NCBI RefSeq assembly: GCF_003315035.1
Contig: NZ_QNRE01000008.1
Location: forward strand, 1-64,000
Length of the DNA stretch: 64,000 nt
Origin: Nocardia puris
GTDB lineage: Bacteria > Actinomycetota > Actinomycetes > Mycobacteriales > Mycobacteriaceae
Direction: 5' to 3'
Shown one piece after another: positions 50,338 through 61,326 of this stretch (position 1 is its first letter; the number at the start of each line of letters is the position of its first letter). A program made the translations under genes and the position numbers. The notes beneath the pieces are model-generated. The model did not search any database and was not told where the DNA came from. It saw nothing but the letters and a program-made list of their open reading frames with translations.

Positions 50338-51912
50338 ATGACGAGAACGAGCTTCGGCGAGCAGCTTCAGCAGATGTGGCACACCCGCCCGGTGCGGTTG
50401 TCGCGGCACGGCCCGATCGCGGGCGTCGCCGCGGGATTCGGGCAGCGCTACAACGTCGATCCGGTGCTGGTGCGGGTGGCGTTCGTGGTGTCCACCTTCT
50501 TCGGTGGGGCCGGCATCGTGCTGTACCTGCTCGCCTGGCTGCTGTTCAACGAGGCGGGCGACCGGTCCTCGGCCGCCGAATCGCTGTTCGGGCGCGGGCA
50601 GAGTTCGCAGTCGCAGACCAAGACGGTCGTGCTGATGGTGGCGCTGGCCATCGCGCTCACCACGGTCGGTCCGATCGGGGTCGGGCTGGCCGGGTCGGGG
50701 ATGATCAGCCTGGCGCTGATGCTGGCAGGCTGGTGGATGCTGTTCATGCGGTGCCCGCAGCCGCCGCCCGGCACCAGCGCGGCCGACCTCGGCTTCGCCG
50801 ACGGGCTCGCCGCCACCGGCTACCCCGGCGCGGTGTTCCCGACCGGTCCGGTGCGCTCGGCGGGCTACTACCCCGACACCATGTACACGCCGTACACGAA
50901 GCTGCCCGACGCGTATGTACCGGCACCGCACGTGCCGGTCGATCAGCCCACCGACGTGCTCCGGACCTCGTCACCGGACGCGTCGGCCGGGTCCGCCTCG
51001 CCCGCATCTTCGTCCCAAGCCGCAGCGACCGTGTCCGAAGCCGCCGTCTCCTCGTCATCGCCCCGGTCGTTCCCCCTGACCGAGCCCGCCTCGGCCGGGT
51101 CATCGTCGGAGTTCACGAAGTCCGAGCCCGGGGCGGCGGACCCGGCCTCCGTGGCATCCCCGAGGTCTGATGCCGCGAAGGCTCCTACCTCGCTGACCAA
51201 GGAACCGTCCGTGGACAAGCCCGTCTCCGTGTTCGCCGACCGCACCCCGCCCTCGTGGGACCCGCTCGGTGTGGCCCCGCTGGCCTGGGATCTGCCCGAG
51301 CCCACACCCACCCACACGGTGGTCGCTCCCCCGCCGAAGCGTCCGCGCTCCCGGTTCACGCCGGTCGTGCTCGGCCTGGCCATCCTGGCCGCGGCCGGTG
51401 CGGGCGCGATCGCCGCGGCGGGCGCGGAGTGGATGACGGCGAGCCGGATCGCGGCGGTGGCGCTGGCGGTGGTCGGCTTCGGACTGGTGCTCGGCGCGTT
51501 CCTGCGGCGCGGATACGGACTGCTGGTGGTGACCGCCCCGCTGGCCGGGTTCGTGCTGCTGGCCTCGATGGTGGGCCCGATCGAGTTCGACCGCACCACC
51601 ATGGGCGAACAGCTCTGGACGCCCGCCACCATGGCCGACCTGCAGGACGAATACCGCGTGACGATGGGTTCGGGCACGCTGGATCTGCGCTCGCTGAACC
51701 TCACCGAGAACCGCGCGGTGACCGTCGACGTGCACCTCGGCGAAGGGCGCGTGCTGGTGCCCGAGGGCATGACCGTACGCGCCGACTGCACCGCCAATAT
51801 GGGCGACGCCCTGTGCCCGGAGGGCGTGGTCGGCCCCAACACCCCGGGCGCCCCGGTGCTCGATCTCGATATGAACGTCCGGATGGGCAGTGTGGAGGTG
51901 CGGCATGGCTGA
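50338..51912 (+). CDS. PspC-domain membrane protein with LiaF-like C-terminal domain
   Basis: 524 residues. N-terminal PspC domain (RLSRHGPIAGVAAGFGQRYNVDPVLVRVAFVV), followed by membrane helices, a long Ser/Ala-rich acidic linker (about 200-330), three more membrane helices, and a C-terminal beta domain (GSGTLDLRSLNL, VDVHLGEGRVLVPEGMTVRADC) like that of LiaF and related stress proteins. It probably controls or is controlled by the PspC-histidine kinase on the other side of the cassette. ATG 50338 or an ATG three codons upstream. Confidence 0.88.
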   Translation: MTRTSFGEQLQQMWHTRPVRLSRHGPIAGVAAGFGQRYNVDPVLVRVAFVVSTFFGGAGIVLYLLAWLLFNEAGDRSSAAESLFGRGQSSQSQTKTVVLMVALAIALTTVGPIGVGLAGSGMISLALMLAGWWMLFMRCPQPPPGTSAADLGFADGLAATGYPGAVFPTGPVRSAGYYPDTMYTPYTKLPDAYVPAPHVPVDQPTDVLRTSSPDASAGSASPASSSQAAATVSEAAVSSSSPRSFPLTEPASAGSSSEFTKSEPGAADPASVASPRSDAAKAPTSLTKEPSVDKPVSVFADRTPPSWDPLGVAPLAWDLPEPTPTHTVVAPPPKRPRSRFTPVVLGLAILAAAGAGAIAAAGAEWMTASRIAAVALAVVGFGLVLGAFLRRGYGLLVVTAPLAGFVLLASMVGPIEFDRTTMGEQLWTPATMADLQDEYRVTMGSGTLDLRSLNLTENRAVTVDVHLGEGRVLVPEGMTVRADCTANMGDALCPEGVVGPNTPGAPVLDLDMNVRMGSVEVRHG

Positions 51913-52117
51913 GCATGGTGAACTCGAACGTACCCGGGAGCGCGGCCCCTCGGCCTCGCTGCTCATCGTGGGTCTGCTCGCACTCACGGTGAGCACCGTG
52001 GGACTGATCGGATCCGCGGCGACGCTGGGCGGCGCCATCTCCTTCGGCTGGGTGGTGGTGATCGCGGCGATCATCATCGGCCTGATCCTGGTGATCTCGC
52101 CCCGCAAACGCTCCTGA
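51905..52117 (+). CDS. Small two-helix membrane protein, partner of the PspC gene
   Basis: 70 residues beginning MAEHGELERTRERG with two membrane helices (LLIVGLLALTVSTVGLIGSA; FGWVVVIAAIIIGLILVI). The ATG at 51905 overlaps the end of the PspC gene by eight bases and has GGAGG ahead, so the two are co-translated. Similar small proteins regularly follow PspC genes in Actinobacteria. A perfect 40-base palindrome terminator follows. Confidence 0.8.
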   Translation: MAEHGELERTRERGPSASLLIVGLLALTVSTVGLIGSAATLGGAISFGWVVVIAAIIIGLILVISPRKRS

Positions 52118-52124
52118 AGATGTG

Positions 52125-52164
52125 ACGCCGAGAGGCCCGTCCGCGCGGACGGGCCTCTCGGCGT
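52125..52164 (+). terminator. Perfect 40-base palindromic terminator
   Basis: Arms of 20 bases (52125-52144 and 52145-52164) are exact reverse complements, with the sequence ACGCCGAGAGGCCCGTCCGC and its mirror, followed by TTT. It ends the PspC unit and probably protects the convergent gene at 52262. Confidence 0.85.
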
Positions 52165-52261
52165 TTTCGGCCGGGCACGACATCCGCCGCGTGGAGCCCG
52201 AATTCCTGTGCGGCCGTCGGCGTTCGAGCACACGCGCCCCTCCCGCGCGGGGCCGTCCGAA

Positions 52262-54841
52262 CTATCCCCGATCCGAACGCGCTTCCGACCGCATCGTCGC
52301 CACCCGAACGGAAAGCTGTTCCCGGTGCCGCAGCACCGCCGCCGCTCGCGCACCGAAGGCGCGGATCGCGTCGGCGAGCACGGGATCGGTGACCTCCGCG
52401 GGGACCACGCCGTCGCTGATCAGCGCGGACGCGGCGGTGCTGTCGAACCGCCGCAAAGCCCGGGAACCGGCGGGATCGCGCGGACGGAGGAAGTGCCAGA
52501 ACGCGGGCGGCGGCATCATCGCTCGCCCGAGCGGGTCCGGCTCGCGGTACGCGCGCGGGTCGGGGAACGAACGCACCTCCCACAGCGGCGAATCGTCCAC
52601 GTGCGCGCGCATCGGGGCGAAGACATCGACGACGTCGTGAGTGACGACCACGCCGGTATCGCCGCCCGGCATCCGGACCACACCCCACGGTAGGTCCCGG
52701 TGCGCCCCGCCCGCGAACGTCGCGGTCCGGCCGTCCATCCCTTCGAGGACATACTCGCGTTCCGACGCACGGTCCCGCGTGACACGAAACCCGGTGAGCC
52801 CGTTCGCCGAACCCAATGGGGAGTCGACCCCGTCGGGCAGCGGCGCATACGACAGCTGCGTCCACGCGAGCTGTCGCCCTTCCGGAACGTCGTCGGGCGC
52901 GAAGAATTTGGGGAGCGAGAAGGTATCGGTGCGTTCCCCGGTGACCGGATCGACCTCCGACCATTCGTTCCTACCCCCGACGCTGTACTGCGCACTCCAC
53001 AGGCGCACACCGTCGCTGAGCTGCATGTCGTATCGTCCGACGCCGTGCTGATCGCCGGGCCGCAGCACGTGATCGCCGTCGTGGCGGCCGTCGCCGGTGG
53101 CGAACTGGTAGCCGAGCGCGCCGCCGCCGGAACCGCGACAGATCAGTCCATTGTCCTCGTCGGGTTCGAAAACCTCGCCCGGCGCCGAAGCCCAGAACGC
53201 GTAGGGCGCGCTGTGTCGCCAACCAGCGGTGGCGTACGCGACGAGGAAATCGCCGCCGACGCCGAGCACCAGATGCCACGCCGCCTCCGGCGGCAGCCGG
53301 AACTCGGTGCGCGCGAGCACCTTCTCGGCACCGACGGTGACGGCGCGGTCCACACCGAACACGGTGAGCGCGGGCCAGGTCGCCGTCGCACCGACCACCT
53401 CGCCCACCTCGGTGAGCGCTTCTTCCAGTGCGGGCCAGTGGAATTCGGCAGGGATGCCCGCGCGCACCGTGCGCAGCAGCGGCCCGGTCCCGTCCAGCCC
53501 GGCCAGCGCACCGTCGATACCGTCGAGCGCGCGCACCGTCGGCGCGTCGAGCAGGCCGTCCAATTCCTCGATCGCGTGCTCGGCGGTGAGCAGTCCGCCG
53601 CCGCGGACCCGCTCCAGGACGGCGAGTACGCGCGCATGCACACTCGCCTCGATGCCGGGGTTGTCGGGCAGCTTTCCGATCGCCGAACCGTGCGTGCCAC
53701 GGTGGGCGTGGATCAGGCGCTCGAGCTGCGGGCCGTACTCGGGGTGCGCGGCGAGCGCGTGCAGGTCACGGCGCGAGTTACCGCCCCGGTAGGACAGTTT
53801 CGACCGTCCGGTGTCGAGCGGGATGCCCTCGGCGAGCAGGGCATCGGCCAGGTCGGTGTCCACGTGGCTGTGCGTGAATCGGCTCTCGCGCAACCGAACC
53901 GGCGCACCATTCGCGCGCAGTCTCGGCGCCCAGCGCCGCACGGCGTCGAAAAGCTCGGCGGGCATGGGCTGTTCGATGATGCCGCCGTACGGGACCTTCC
54001 GGTAGCAGTACAGGTGATAGAACCTGCCCAACCACTCGGCGGGATCGAGGTCGGGCGTGCTCTCCGCATCGGCCATCGCGTCGACCGTGCCCGCCGCGTC
54101 CAGCATGCGCAGGAGCGCACCGCCGTCGGTGTTCGTCTCCGGGAACAGCGATAGCAGGCCGGTGGCCGGCGCGGGCTTCGCCGAGGCGAAAACGGCTGCG
54201 GCACCGTCGAGTAGACCGTCGGGCACCTCCCCGCCCCGGCCTACGCCGAGGACGGACGCCAGCACGCGGGCGTCCTCGTCCACCGGCAGCCCGGCCGCCT
54301 TCGCCGACGCCCGCACCCGGCGGTGCCAGTCCGCGCCCAGCGGTCCGCCACCCGCCGACCACGCCTCGAGCAGTCGCACGAACTCGGTGTGCGCGTCGCC
54401 GGGTGGAAATAGCTGGGCCAGCCATTTCTGCTGCGGTGCCAGCTCTTTGACCGGGATCGCCCCGTGCCGGGCCATCAGCAGCGCGTTGCGCACGCGGAAA
54501 TCCGCGTCGATCGGCAGGTCGTGCTCCCGTTCGGCTTGCCGCGCACGGGAATACGCCGCACCCGCCGCCTTGCGGAAGCGCCCGCCCAGCCGGGAACCGT
54601 CCGCGTTCGCGGCGAGCCGGTGTGCGACCGTGTCCCAGAACCAGGGCAGATGCCCGGCGGGCAGCCCGCGCGCCGACGCCGCGATATCACCCACGTACCG
54701 GGCGGGCTTCTCCCAGCCGCGGCGCAACCCGTCCGCGATCTCGGCCACGACCCGCTCGGCGCGCGCTACCGCACCGGGCTCGGCACCCCGCACCCAGTCG
54801 AGGTAGAGCGTGGAACCGGACAGCACCGCGGGCGCGGACAT
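52262..54841 (-). CDS. Large protein of unknown function
   Basis: 859 residues. No signal peptide, membrane helix or motif I recognise. The first half is helical with repeated Trp/Arg-rich helices (LPWFWDTVAHRLAANAD); the middle has a Tyr/Cys motif (WLGRFYHLYCYRKVPYGG), and the second half is strand-rich with Gly and Asp turns (HGVGRYDMQLSDGVRLWSAQY). It resembles in style the very large actinobacterial proteins found with MoxR-type ATPase and VWA genes, but no such genes are nearby. ATG 54841 chosen over one seven codons upstream. Convergent with the PspC unit; its start is 40 bases from the guaA stop. Confidence 0.7.
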   Translation of the reverse strand: MSAPAVLSGSTLYLDWVRGAEPGAVARAERVVAEIADGLRRGWEKPARYVGDIAASARGLPAGHLPWFWDTVAHRLAANADGSRLGGRFRKAAGAAYSRARQAEREHDLPIDADFRVRNALLMARHGAIPVKELAPQQKWLAQLFPPGDAHTEFVRLLEAWSAGGGPLGADWHRRVRASAKAAGLPVDEDARVLASVLGVGRGGEVPDGLLDGAAAVFASAKPAPATGLLSLFPETNTDGGALLRMLDAAGTVDAMADAESTPDLDPAEWLGRFYHLYCYRKVPYGGIIEQPMPAELFDAVRRWAPRLRANGAPVRLRESRFTHSHVDTDLADALLAEGIPLDTGRSKLSYRGGNSRRDLHALAAHPEYGPQLERLIHAHRGTHGSAIGKLPDNPGIEASVHARVLAVLERVRGGGLLTAEHAIEELDGLLDAPTVRALDGIDGALAGLDGTGPLLRTVRAGIPAEFHWPALEEALTEVGEVVGATATWPALTVFGVDRAVTVGAEKVLARTEFRLPPEAAWHLVLGVGGDFLVAYATAGWRHSAPYAFWASAPGEVFEPDEDNGLICRGSGGGALGYQFATGDGRHDGDHVLRPGDQHGVGRYDMQLSDGVRLWSAQYSVGGRNEWSEVDPVTGERTDTFSLPKFFAPDDVPEGRQLAWTQLSYAPLPDGVDSPLGSANGLTGFRVTRDRASEREYVLEGMDGRTATFAGGAHRDLPWGVVRMPGGDTGVVVTHDVVDVFAPMRAHVDDSPLWEVRSFPDPRAYREPDPLGRAMMPPPAFWHFLRPRDPAGSRALRRFDSTAASALISDGVVPAEVTDPVLADAIRAFGARAAAVLRHREQLSVRVATMRSEARSDRG

Positions 54842-54875
54842 GGCCGAATCATGGCATGCCACAGCGACATCCCGC

Positions 54876-56461
<1,586 letters not shown>

Positions 56462-56521
56462 AGTCTAGTGAGCCCGCCAAACCCCCTTCGCACCCCGCCA
56501 CCGCTGGTTATCCTCTTGCTC

Positions 56522-57322
56522 GTGCCCTTCGCCCACGCGGTAGACGCCGACATCCACTACGAGGACAGCGGGGGCGGCGGACCGGTGGTGCTACTCGCGC
56601 ACGAATTTCTCATGGACCACACCATGTTCGCTTCACAGATCGCCGCGCTGGCACCGGAATTCCGTGTCGTCGCCTGGGACGCGCGCGGCCACGGCCGCAC
56701 CACCGACCAGGGGCTGCCCTTCACCTACTGGACCTCCGCGCGCGACGCGCTCACCGTGCTCGACCACGTCGGCGCCGAACGGGCTGTGGTCGGCGGCACC
56801 GCCCAGGGCGGGTTCACCGCGCTGCGCACCGCGCTCATCGCGCCCGAGCGGGTGGCCGCGCTCATCCTCATCTCCACCGAGGCGCACGGACCCACGCCGC
56901 ACCAGGCCAGCGCCACCCAGCAGTTCCTGGACGAGTGGTGCGACGACGACGCGAAGGAACGCGCCGTGCACCGGCTGGCCACCTGGCTCATCGGCGACGA
57001 CGAACACCACCGCGGCGTCTGGACAAGGCGCTGGCTGACCAGCGACCGCCGCGGCCTCGACGCCGCCGCCGGCGCGCTGCTGGCCCGCGACTCCGTGCAC
57101 GAGCGGCTGGCCGAGATCACTTGCCCGGCCCTGGTCATCCACGCCACCCGCAGCGGTATCGGCCGCGACCGCACCACCCAGCTCGCCGACGCCCTGACCG
57201 ACTCGACCTACGCGGAGATCGACGGCGCGCGCCTGGCCGTCACGATGACCCACGCGGAATCGGTGAACCACACCATCCGCCGATTCCTGCGCGAACGGGT
57301 GTCACCGCTGCGGGTGCGCTGA
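56522..57322 (+). CDS. Alpha/beta-hydrolase-fold protein lacking the catalytic triad
   Basis: 266 residues with a complete alpha/beta hydrolase framework (IHYEDSGGGGPVVLLAHEF, RVVAWDARGHGRT, CPALVIHATRSG, FLRERVSP). All three catalytic positions are changed: the nucleophile elbow reads GGTAQGG with Ala94 where Ser is expected; the acid loop reads HATRSG in place of a TED/TAD-type Asp; and the His position reads GARLAVTMTH with Leu238 in place of the GAGH His. The gene is otherwise intact, so a pseudoenzyme with a binding or regulatory job is more likely than decay. GTG 56522, divergent from guaA with 60 bases between. Confidence 0.82.
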   Translation: MPFAHAVDADIHYEDSGGGGPVVLLAHEFLMDHTMFASQIAALAPEFRVVAWDARGHGRTTDQGLPFTYWTSARDALTVLDHVGAERAVVGGTAQGGFTALRTALIAPERVAALILISTEAHGPTPHQASATQQFLDEWCDDDAKERAVHRLATWLIGDDEHHRGVWTRRWLTSDRRGLDAAAGALLARDSVHERLAEITCPALVIHATRSGIGRDRTTQLADALTDSTYAEIDGARLAVTMTHAESVNHTIRRFLRERVSPLRVR

Positions 57323-57394
57323 GCGGGTCGGCTCGCAGGCCGTGCCCGCCGAAGCCGCTCCCCCAGCAAAACCGCGGCGCACCAGGTCAGCCGC

Positions 57395-58555
57395 TCAGGC
57401 GCGGACGCTGAGCCCGACCTTCTGGAACTCCTTCAGATCCGAGTACCCGGCCTTCGCCATCGAGCGGCGCAGGCCGCCGACCAGGTTCAGCGAGCCGAAC
57501 GGATCATCGGACGGGCCATACAGCACGCGCTCCAGGCTCGGACGCACCTGCTCGACGGGCTCGCCACCCAGATCCCACGGATCGGCCACGTGCAGCAGCG
57601 AGCCGCGCGGCACCGACGGGTGCGCGGCGGCCGACGGCCAGTACCAGCCACGACCGGGCGCCTCGGCCGATACGGCGAGCGGCACACCGAGCACCGCCGC
57701 GTCGGCACCGCACGCGATGGCCTTCGCGAGCTGGCCCGAGGTGGCGATATCGCCGTCGGCGATGACGTGCACGTAGCGGCCGCCGGTCTCGTCCAAGTAG
57801 TCGCGGCGCGCGGCCGCCGCGTCGGCGATCGCCGTGGCCATCGGCACCCCGATGCCCAGCACCTCGCCGGTGGTGGTCGCACCGGGATACGAGCCGTAGC
57901 CCACGATGACGCCCGCCGCGCCCGTGCGCATCAGGTGCAGCGCGGTGCGGTGATCGCTCACCCCGCCCGCCACCACGGGCACGTCCAGCTCGGCGATGAA
58001 CGTCTTCAGATTCAGCGGCTCGCCGTCGCCCACGTGCTCGGCGGAGATGATCGTGCCGTGCACCACCAGCAGGTCCACACCCGCCTGCAACAGTCCGGGC
58101 GTCACGGCGCGCGCGTTCTGCGGGCTCACCCGCACCGCCACCGTCACCCCGGCCGCGCGCACCTCCGCGACCGCCGCCGCCAGCAGATCCGGCTGCATCG
58201 GCGCGGCGTGCAGCTCCTGCAGCAGCGCCACCGCGCGCTCGTAACCGCCCTTGCCGACCAGCTCCAGCAGCTGCTCGATCTTGGACTCCACATCGGCGTG
58301 CCTGGCCCACAGGCCCTCGCCGTTGATCACGCCCAAGCCGCCGAGGCGCCCCAGCTCGATGGCGAACTTCGGCGAGACCAGCGCGTCGGTGGGATGGGCC
58401 AGGCACGGGATCTCGAAGCGGTAGGCGTCCAGCTGCCACGCCAGCGACACCTGCTTCGACGACCGGGTCCGCCGCGACGGCACGATGTCGACGTCGTCCA
58501 GTTCGTAGGTACGCCGGGCCGTCCGGCCCATGCCGATCTCGACCATGTCGCGCAC
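57395..58555 (-). CDS. guaB3: GuaB3 family IMP dehydrogenase-related protein
   Basis: 386 residues, a TIM barrel without the CBS pair of true IMP dehydrogenase. Seen: RRTYELDDVDIVPSRRTRS, GGLGVINGEGLW, VVHGTIISAEH, and GVIVGYGSYPGATTTGEVLG, which stands where IMP dehydrogenases have GSICTTR, so no Cys is found there. The end DPFGSLNLVGGLRRSMAKAGYSDLKEFQKV is characteristic of GuaB3. The enzymatic role is less settled than that of GuaB2; GMP reductase activity has been proposed for some members. GTG 58555 has AGGAGG. Downstream of guaB2 in the same direction. Confidence 0.94.
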   Translation of the reverse strand: MRDMVEIGMGRTARRTYELDDVDIVPSRRTRSSKQVSLAWQLDAYRFEIPCLAHPTDALVSPKFAIELGRLGGLGVINGEGLWARHADVESKIEQLLELVGKGGYERAVALLQELHAAPMQPDLLAAAVAEVRAAGVTVAVRVSPQNARAVTPGLLQAGVDLLVVHGTIISAEHVGDGEPLNLKTFIAELDVPVVAGGVSDHRTALHLMRTGAAGVIVGYGSYPGATTTGEVLGIGVPMATAIADAAAARRDYLDETGGRYVHVIADGDIATSGQLAKAIACGADAAVLGVPLAVSAEAPGRGWYWPSAAAHPSVPRGSLLHVADPWDLGGEPVEQVRPSLERVLYGPSDDPFGSLNLVGGLRRSMAKAGYSDLKEFQKVGLSVRA

Positions 58556-58606
58556 GTGATCCTCCTGTGTGGTTGGCGCGCCGGGGCGCGCGTGTTCGCG
58601 CCCCTT

Positions 58607-58678
58607 CCTGTCTCGCGTCCCGGCGATCGAGACTCGCGCTGACGCGCGTGCGCTTCGATCGCCGGGCCACGAGACGGG
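58607..58678 (-). promoter_or_regulatory. Long hairpin in the guaB2-guaB3 gap
   Basis: CCTGTCTCG and CCCGGCGATCGA (58607-58615, 58619-58630) pair with TCGATCGCCGGG and CGAGACGGG (58655-58666, 58670-58678), with a symmetrical 3x3 internal loop and a 24-base apical loop. The inner 12 pairs are perfect. It lies 50-125 bases ahead of the guaB3 start, and could terminate guaB2, process the RNA or attenuate guaB3. The rest of the 380-bp gap holds no gene I can support. Confidence 0.6.
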
Positions 58679-58937
58679 CCGCGAACGGTCGCTCGTCGGG
58701 CTCGCTCCGTGCGTGGTGGCGAGGGTGAGAGCGTTCGATGTGTTCTGTTGTTCACCCTGCCCCGGGTGAGTTGGACGCGTTCGTCTGGCGGATGTGCGCC
58801 GAACGCGAAAGTCATGGGAGATCGGCCCTGTTCCGGGCAGGCGGAAACCCGACTACGAACCTAGTCGCCTGTCGTCCGATGGAGAAGGGCCACAGGTCTA
58901 CGCGAGCCGGGGTCCTCCGGCCCGCGCAGGCCCGCGC

Positions 58938-60482
58938 TCAGTTGCGGCCGGTGTAGTTCGGGGCCTCGACGGTCATCGTGATGTCGTGCGGGTGGCTCTC
59001 CTTGAGACCCGCCGCCGTGATCTGCACGAACTGCGCCTGCTGCAGGTCGGCGATGCTCTGCGCGCCCGTGTAGCCCATGCCCGCGCGCAGGCCGCCGACC
59101 AGCTGGTGGATGACCTGGTTGACCGGGCCGCGGAACGGCACCCGGCCCTCGATGCCCTCGGGGACCAGCTTGTCCTCGGCGAGCACGTCGTCCTGGAAGT
59201 AGCGGTCCTTGGAGAACGACTTGGCCTGGCCGCGGCCCTGCATCGCGCCCAGCGACCCCATGCCGCGGTAGCTCTTGAACTGCTTGCCGCCCACCAGGAT
59301 CAGCTCGCCCGGCGATTCGGCGGTGCCCGCCAGCAGCGAACCCAGCATGACGGTGGACGCGCCCGCCGCGATGGCCTTGGCGATGTCACCGGAGAACTGG
59401 ATGCCGCCGTCGGCGATGACCGGCACACCGTGCGGCTTGCACGCGGCCACGGCCTCGAGAATCGCGGTGATCTGCGGCGCGCCGACACCGGCCACCACGC
59501 GGGTGGTGCAGATCGAGCCGGGGCCCACACCCACCTTGACCGCGTCGGCGCCCGCCTCGACCAGCGCCGCGGCACCCGCGCGGGTGGCGATATTGCCGCC
59601 CACCACCTGGATGCGGTCGCCGACCTCGGCCTTGACCTTGGCGACCATCTGCAGCACCTGCGCCTGGTGGCCGTGCGCGGTGTCGACCACCAGCACGTCG
59701 ACACCGGCGTCGGCCAGCGACATGGCGCGCGACCAGGCGTCCGCGCCCACGCCGACCGCGGCGCCGACCAGCAGGCGGCCGTCGCGGTCCTTGGTGGCGT
59801 CGGGGTACTGGTCGGTCTTGACGAAATCCTTGACGGTGATGAGCCCGCGCAGGCGGCCGTTGCCGTCCACGATCGGCAGCTTCTCGACCTTGTGGCGGCG
59901 CAGCAAGCCCAGCGCGGCCTCCGCGGTGACGCCCTCCTGGGCGGTGATCAGCGGGGCCTTGGTCATCACGTCGGCGACCCGGCGCTCTTGGTCGACCTCG
60001 AAGCGCATGTCGCGGTTGGTGATGATGCCCACCAGCGCGCCGGTCTCGTCCACCACCGGCAGTCCGGAGATGCGGAAGCGGGCGCACATCGCATCCACCT
60101 CGGCGAGGGTGTCGGAGGGGCGACAGGTCACCGGATCGGTCACCATGCCCGCCTCGGACCGCTTCACCGTCTCCACCTGGGCCGCCTGATCGGCCGCCGA
60201 CAGGTTGCGGTGCAGCACGCCCATCCCGCCGGCGCGCGCCATCGCGATGGCCATCCTGGCCTCGGTGACGGTGTCCATCGCCGAACTCACCAGGGGGGTC
60301 CGCAACCGGATCTCCTTGGTGAGCAGGCTCGAGGTCTCCACGGAGCTGGGGATCAGATCCGAGGCGGCGGGCAGCAACAACACGTCGTCGAACGTGAGCC
60401 CGAGCATGGCGACCTTGTTCGGGTCGTCGCCACCCGTAGGGGGGCGGACTGCGAGCCGTTCGCCCGATACGGGATTACTCAT
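58938..60482 (-). CDS. guaB2: Inosine-5'-monophosphate dehydrogenase
   Basis: Oxidises IMP to XMP with NAD, the committed step of GMP synthesis. 514 residues. Starts MSNPVSGERLAV; TIM-barrel pieces (GLTFDDVLLLP, PLVSSAMDTVTE), two CBS domains (MVTDPVTCRP...GIITNRDMRF and VADVMTKAPL...GLITVKDFVKTD), catalytic Cys in KVGVGPGSICTTRV, and the flap KSYRGMGSLGAM. ATG 60482 has GGAGGGG. Feeds guaA; the order guaB2-guaB3 is the conserved actinobacterial one. Confidence 0.98.
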   Translation of the reverse strand: MSNPVSGERLAVRPPTGGDDPNKVAMLGLTFDDVLLLPAASDLIPSSVETSSLLTKEIRLRTPLVSSAMDTVTEARMAIAMARAGGMGVLHRNLSAADQAAQVETVKRSEAGMVTDPVTCRPSDTLAEVDAMCARFRISGLPVVDETGALVGIITNRDMRFEVDQERRVADVMTKAPLITAQEGVTAEAALGLLRRHKVEKLPIVDGNGRLRGLITVKDFVKTDQYPDATKDRDGRLLVGAAVGVGADAWSRAMSLADAGVDVLVVDTAHGHQAQVLQMVAKVKAEVGDRIQVVGGNIATRAGAAALVEAGADAVKVGVGPGSICTTRVVAGVGAPQITAILEAVAACKPHGVPVIADGGIQFSGDIAKAIAAGASTVMLGSLLAGTAESPGELILVGGKQFKSYRGMGSLGAMQGRGQAKSFSKDRYFQDDVLAEDKLVPEGIEGRVPFRGPVNQVIHQLVGGLRAGMGYTGAQSIADLQQAQFVQITAAGLKESHPHDITMTVEAPNYTGRN

Positions 60483-60716
60483 TCGGATCGACCCCTCCTG
60501 GACGTCGAAAGCGAGAGACGCCGGCGAACCGGCGTCGCGCACAACTGATGGGATGGACGGTGGCGGCGAGGTCAGCGTGTCGGGAACTGTCCGGCGCCTG
60601 CCGTCCATGGTATCTGTCCCGCAAACCCCGCCGACGACGGGCCGAGCCGGGCGCTTCGCGAAACTGGCACCCGCCATCGCTGGCGCAGACCGCCCTGTTC
60701 TGCGTACCGTGGGTGT

Positions 60717-61130
60717 GTGCGTGACCATCTACCACCTGGCTTGCCGCCGGATCCGTTCGCCGGAGACCCCTCCGACCCGTCCGCCGCACTCGATGCCATC
60801 GAGCCCGGCGAACCGCTGGATCCCCACGAGCGCCTTGCGGTCGAGGAGGATCTCGCCGACCTCGCGGTGTACGAGGCCCTATTGGCGCACCGCGGTATCC
60901 GCGGGCTCGTCGTGAGCTGCGAGGACTGCAGGCAGGATCACTACCACGATTGGGACATGTTGCGCGCCAACCTGCTCCAACTGCTGGTCGACGGCACGGT
61001 GCGCCCGCACGAGCCCGCCTACGACCCGACGCCGGAGGCGTACGTCACCTGGGACTACTGCCGCGGTTACGCGGACGCGTCCATGAACGAGGCCTTCCAC
61101 GGCGACGGGTTCGACGGTTTCGACAGCTGA
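60717..61130 (+). CDS. DUF5319 family protein (Rv3412-like)
   Basis: 137 residues, Asp/Glu-rich, starting at GTG 60717. VSCEDCRQDHYHDWDMLRANLLQLL and YVTWDYCRGYADA are features of the small actinobacterial family typified by Rv3412, always found between guaB2 and sigD. Cys and His residues (CEDC, HYH, DYC) could bind a metal. Function unknown. Confidence 0.85.
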   Translation: MRDHLPPGLPPDPFAGDPSDPSAALDAIEPGEPLDPHERLAVEEDLADLAVYEALLAHRGIRGLVVSCEDCRQDHYHDWDMLRANLLQLLVDGTVRPHEPAYDPTPEAYVTWDYCRGYADASMNEAFHGDGFDGFDS

Positions 61131-61158
61131 TCCCGGCTCGCGCACACCGACACGAAAA

Positions 61159-61183
61159 AGCCGACCTCCCGTGGAGATCGGCT
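61159..61183 (-). terminator. Terminator of the sigD-rsdA operon
   Basis: AGCCGACCTCC pairs with GGAGATCGGCT (one A-C mismatch) around a CGT loop; on the minus strand it is followed by TTTTTCG. It lies between the DUF5319 gene and rsdA, both ending toward it. Confidence 0.7.
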
Positions 61184-61326
61184 GCGGCCCGGCTGTTTCC
61201 GGGCGCCCTCTTCACGACATCCCGCACAACGCACGCATCGATGTGATGTCGCTCGCCCCGCCGGCGACGGCCGACGGGCCACCCACGGCGAACCGCCGCG
61301 GACTGTGAGATCGATTACCCCCGAGG

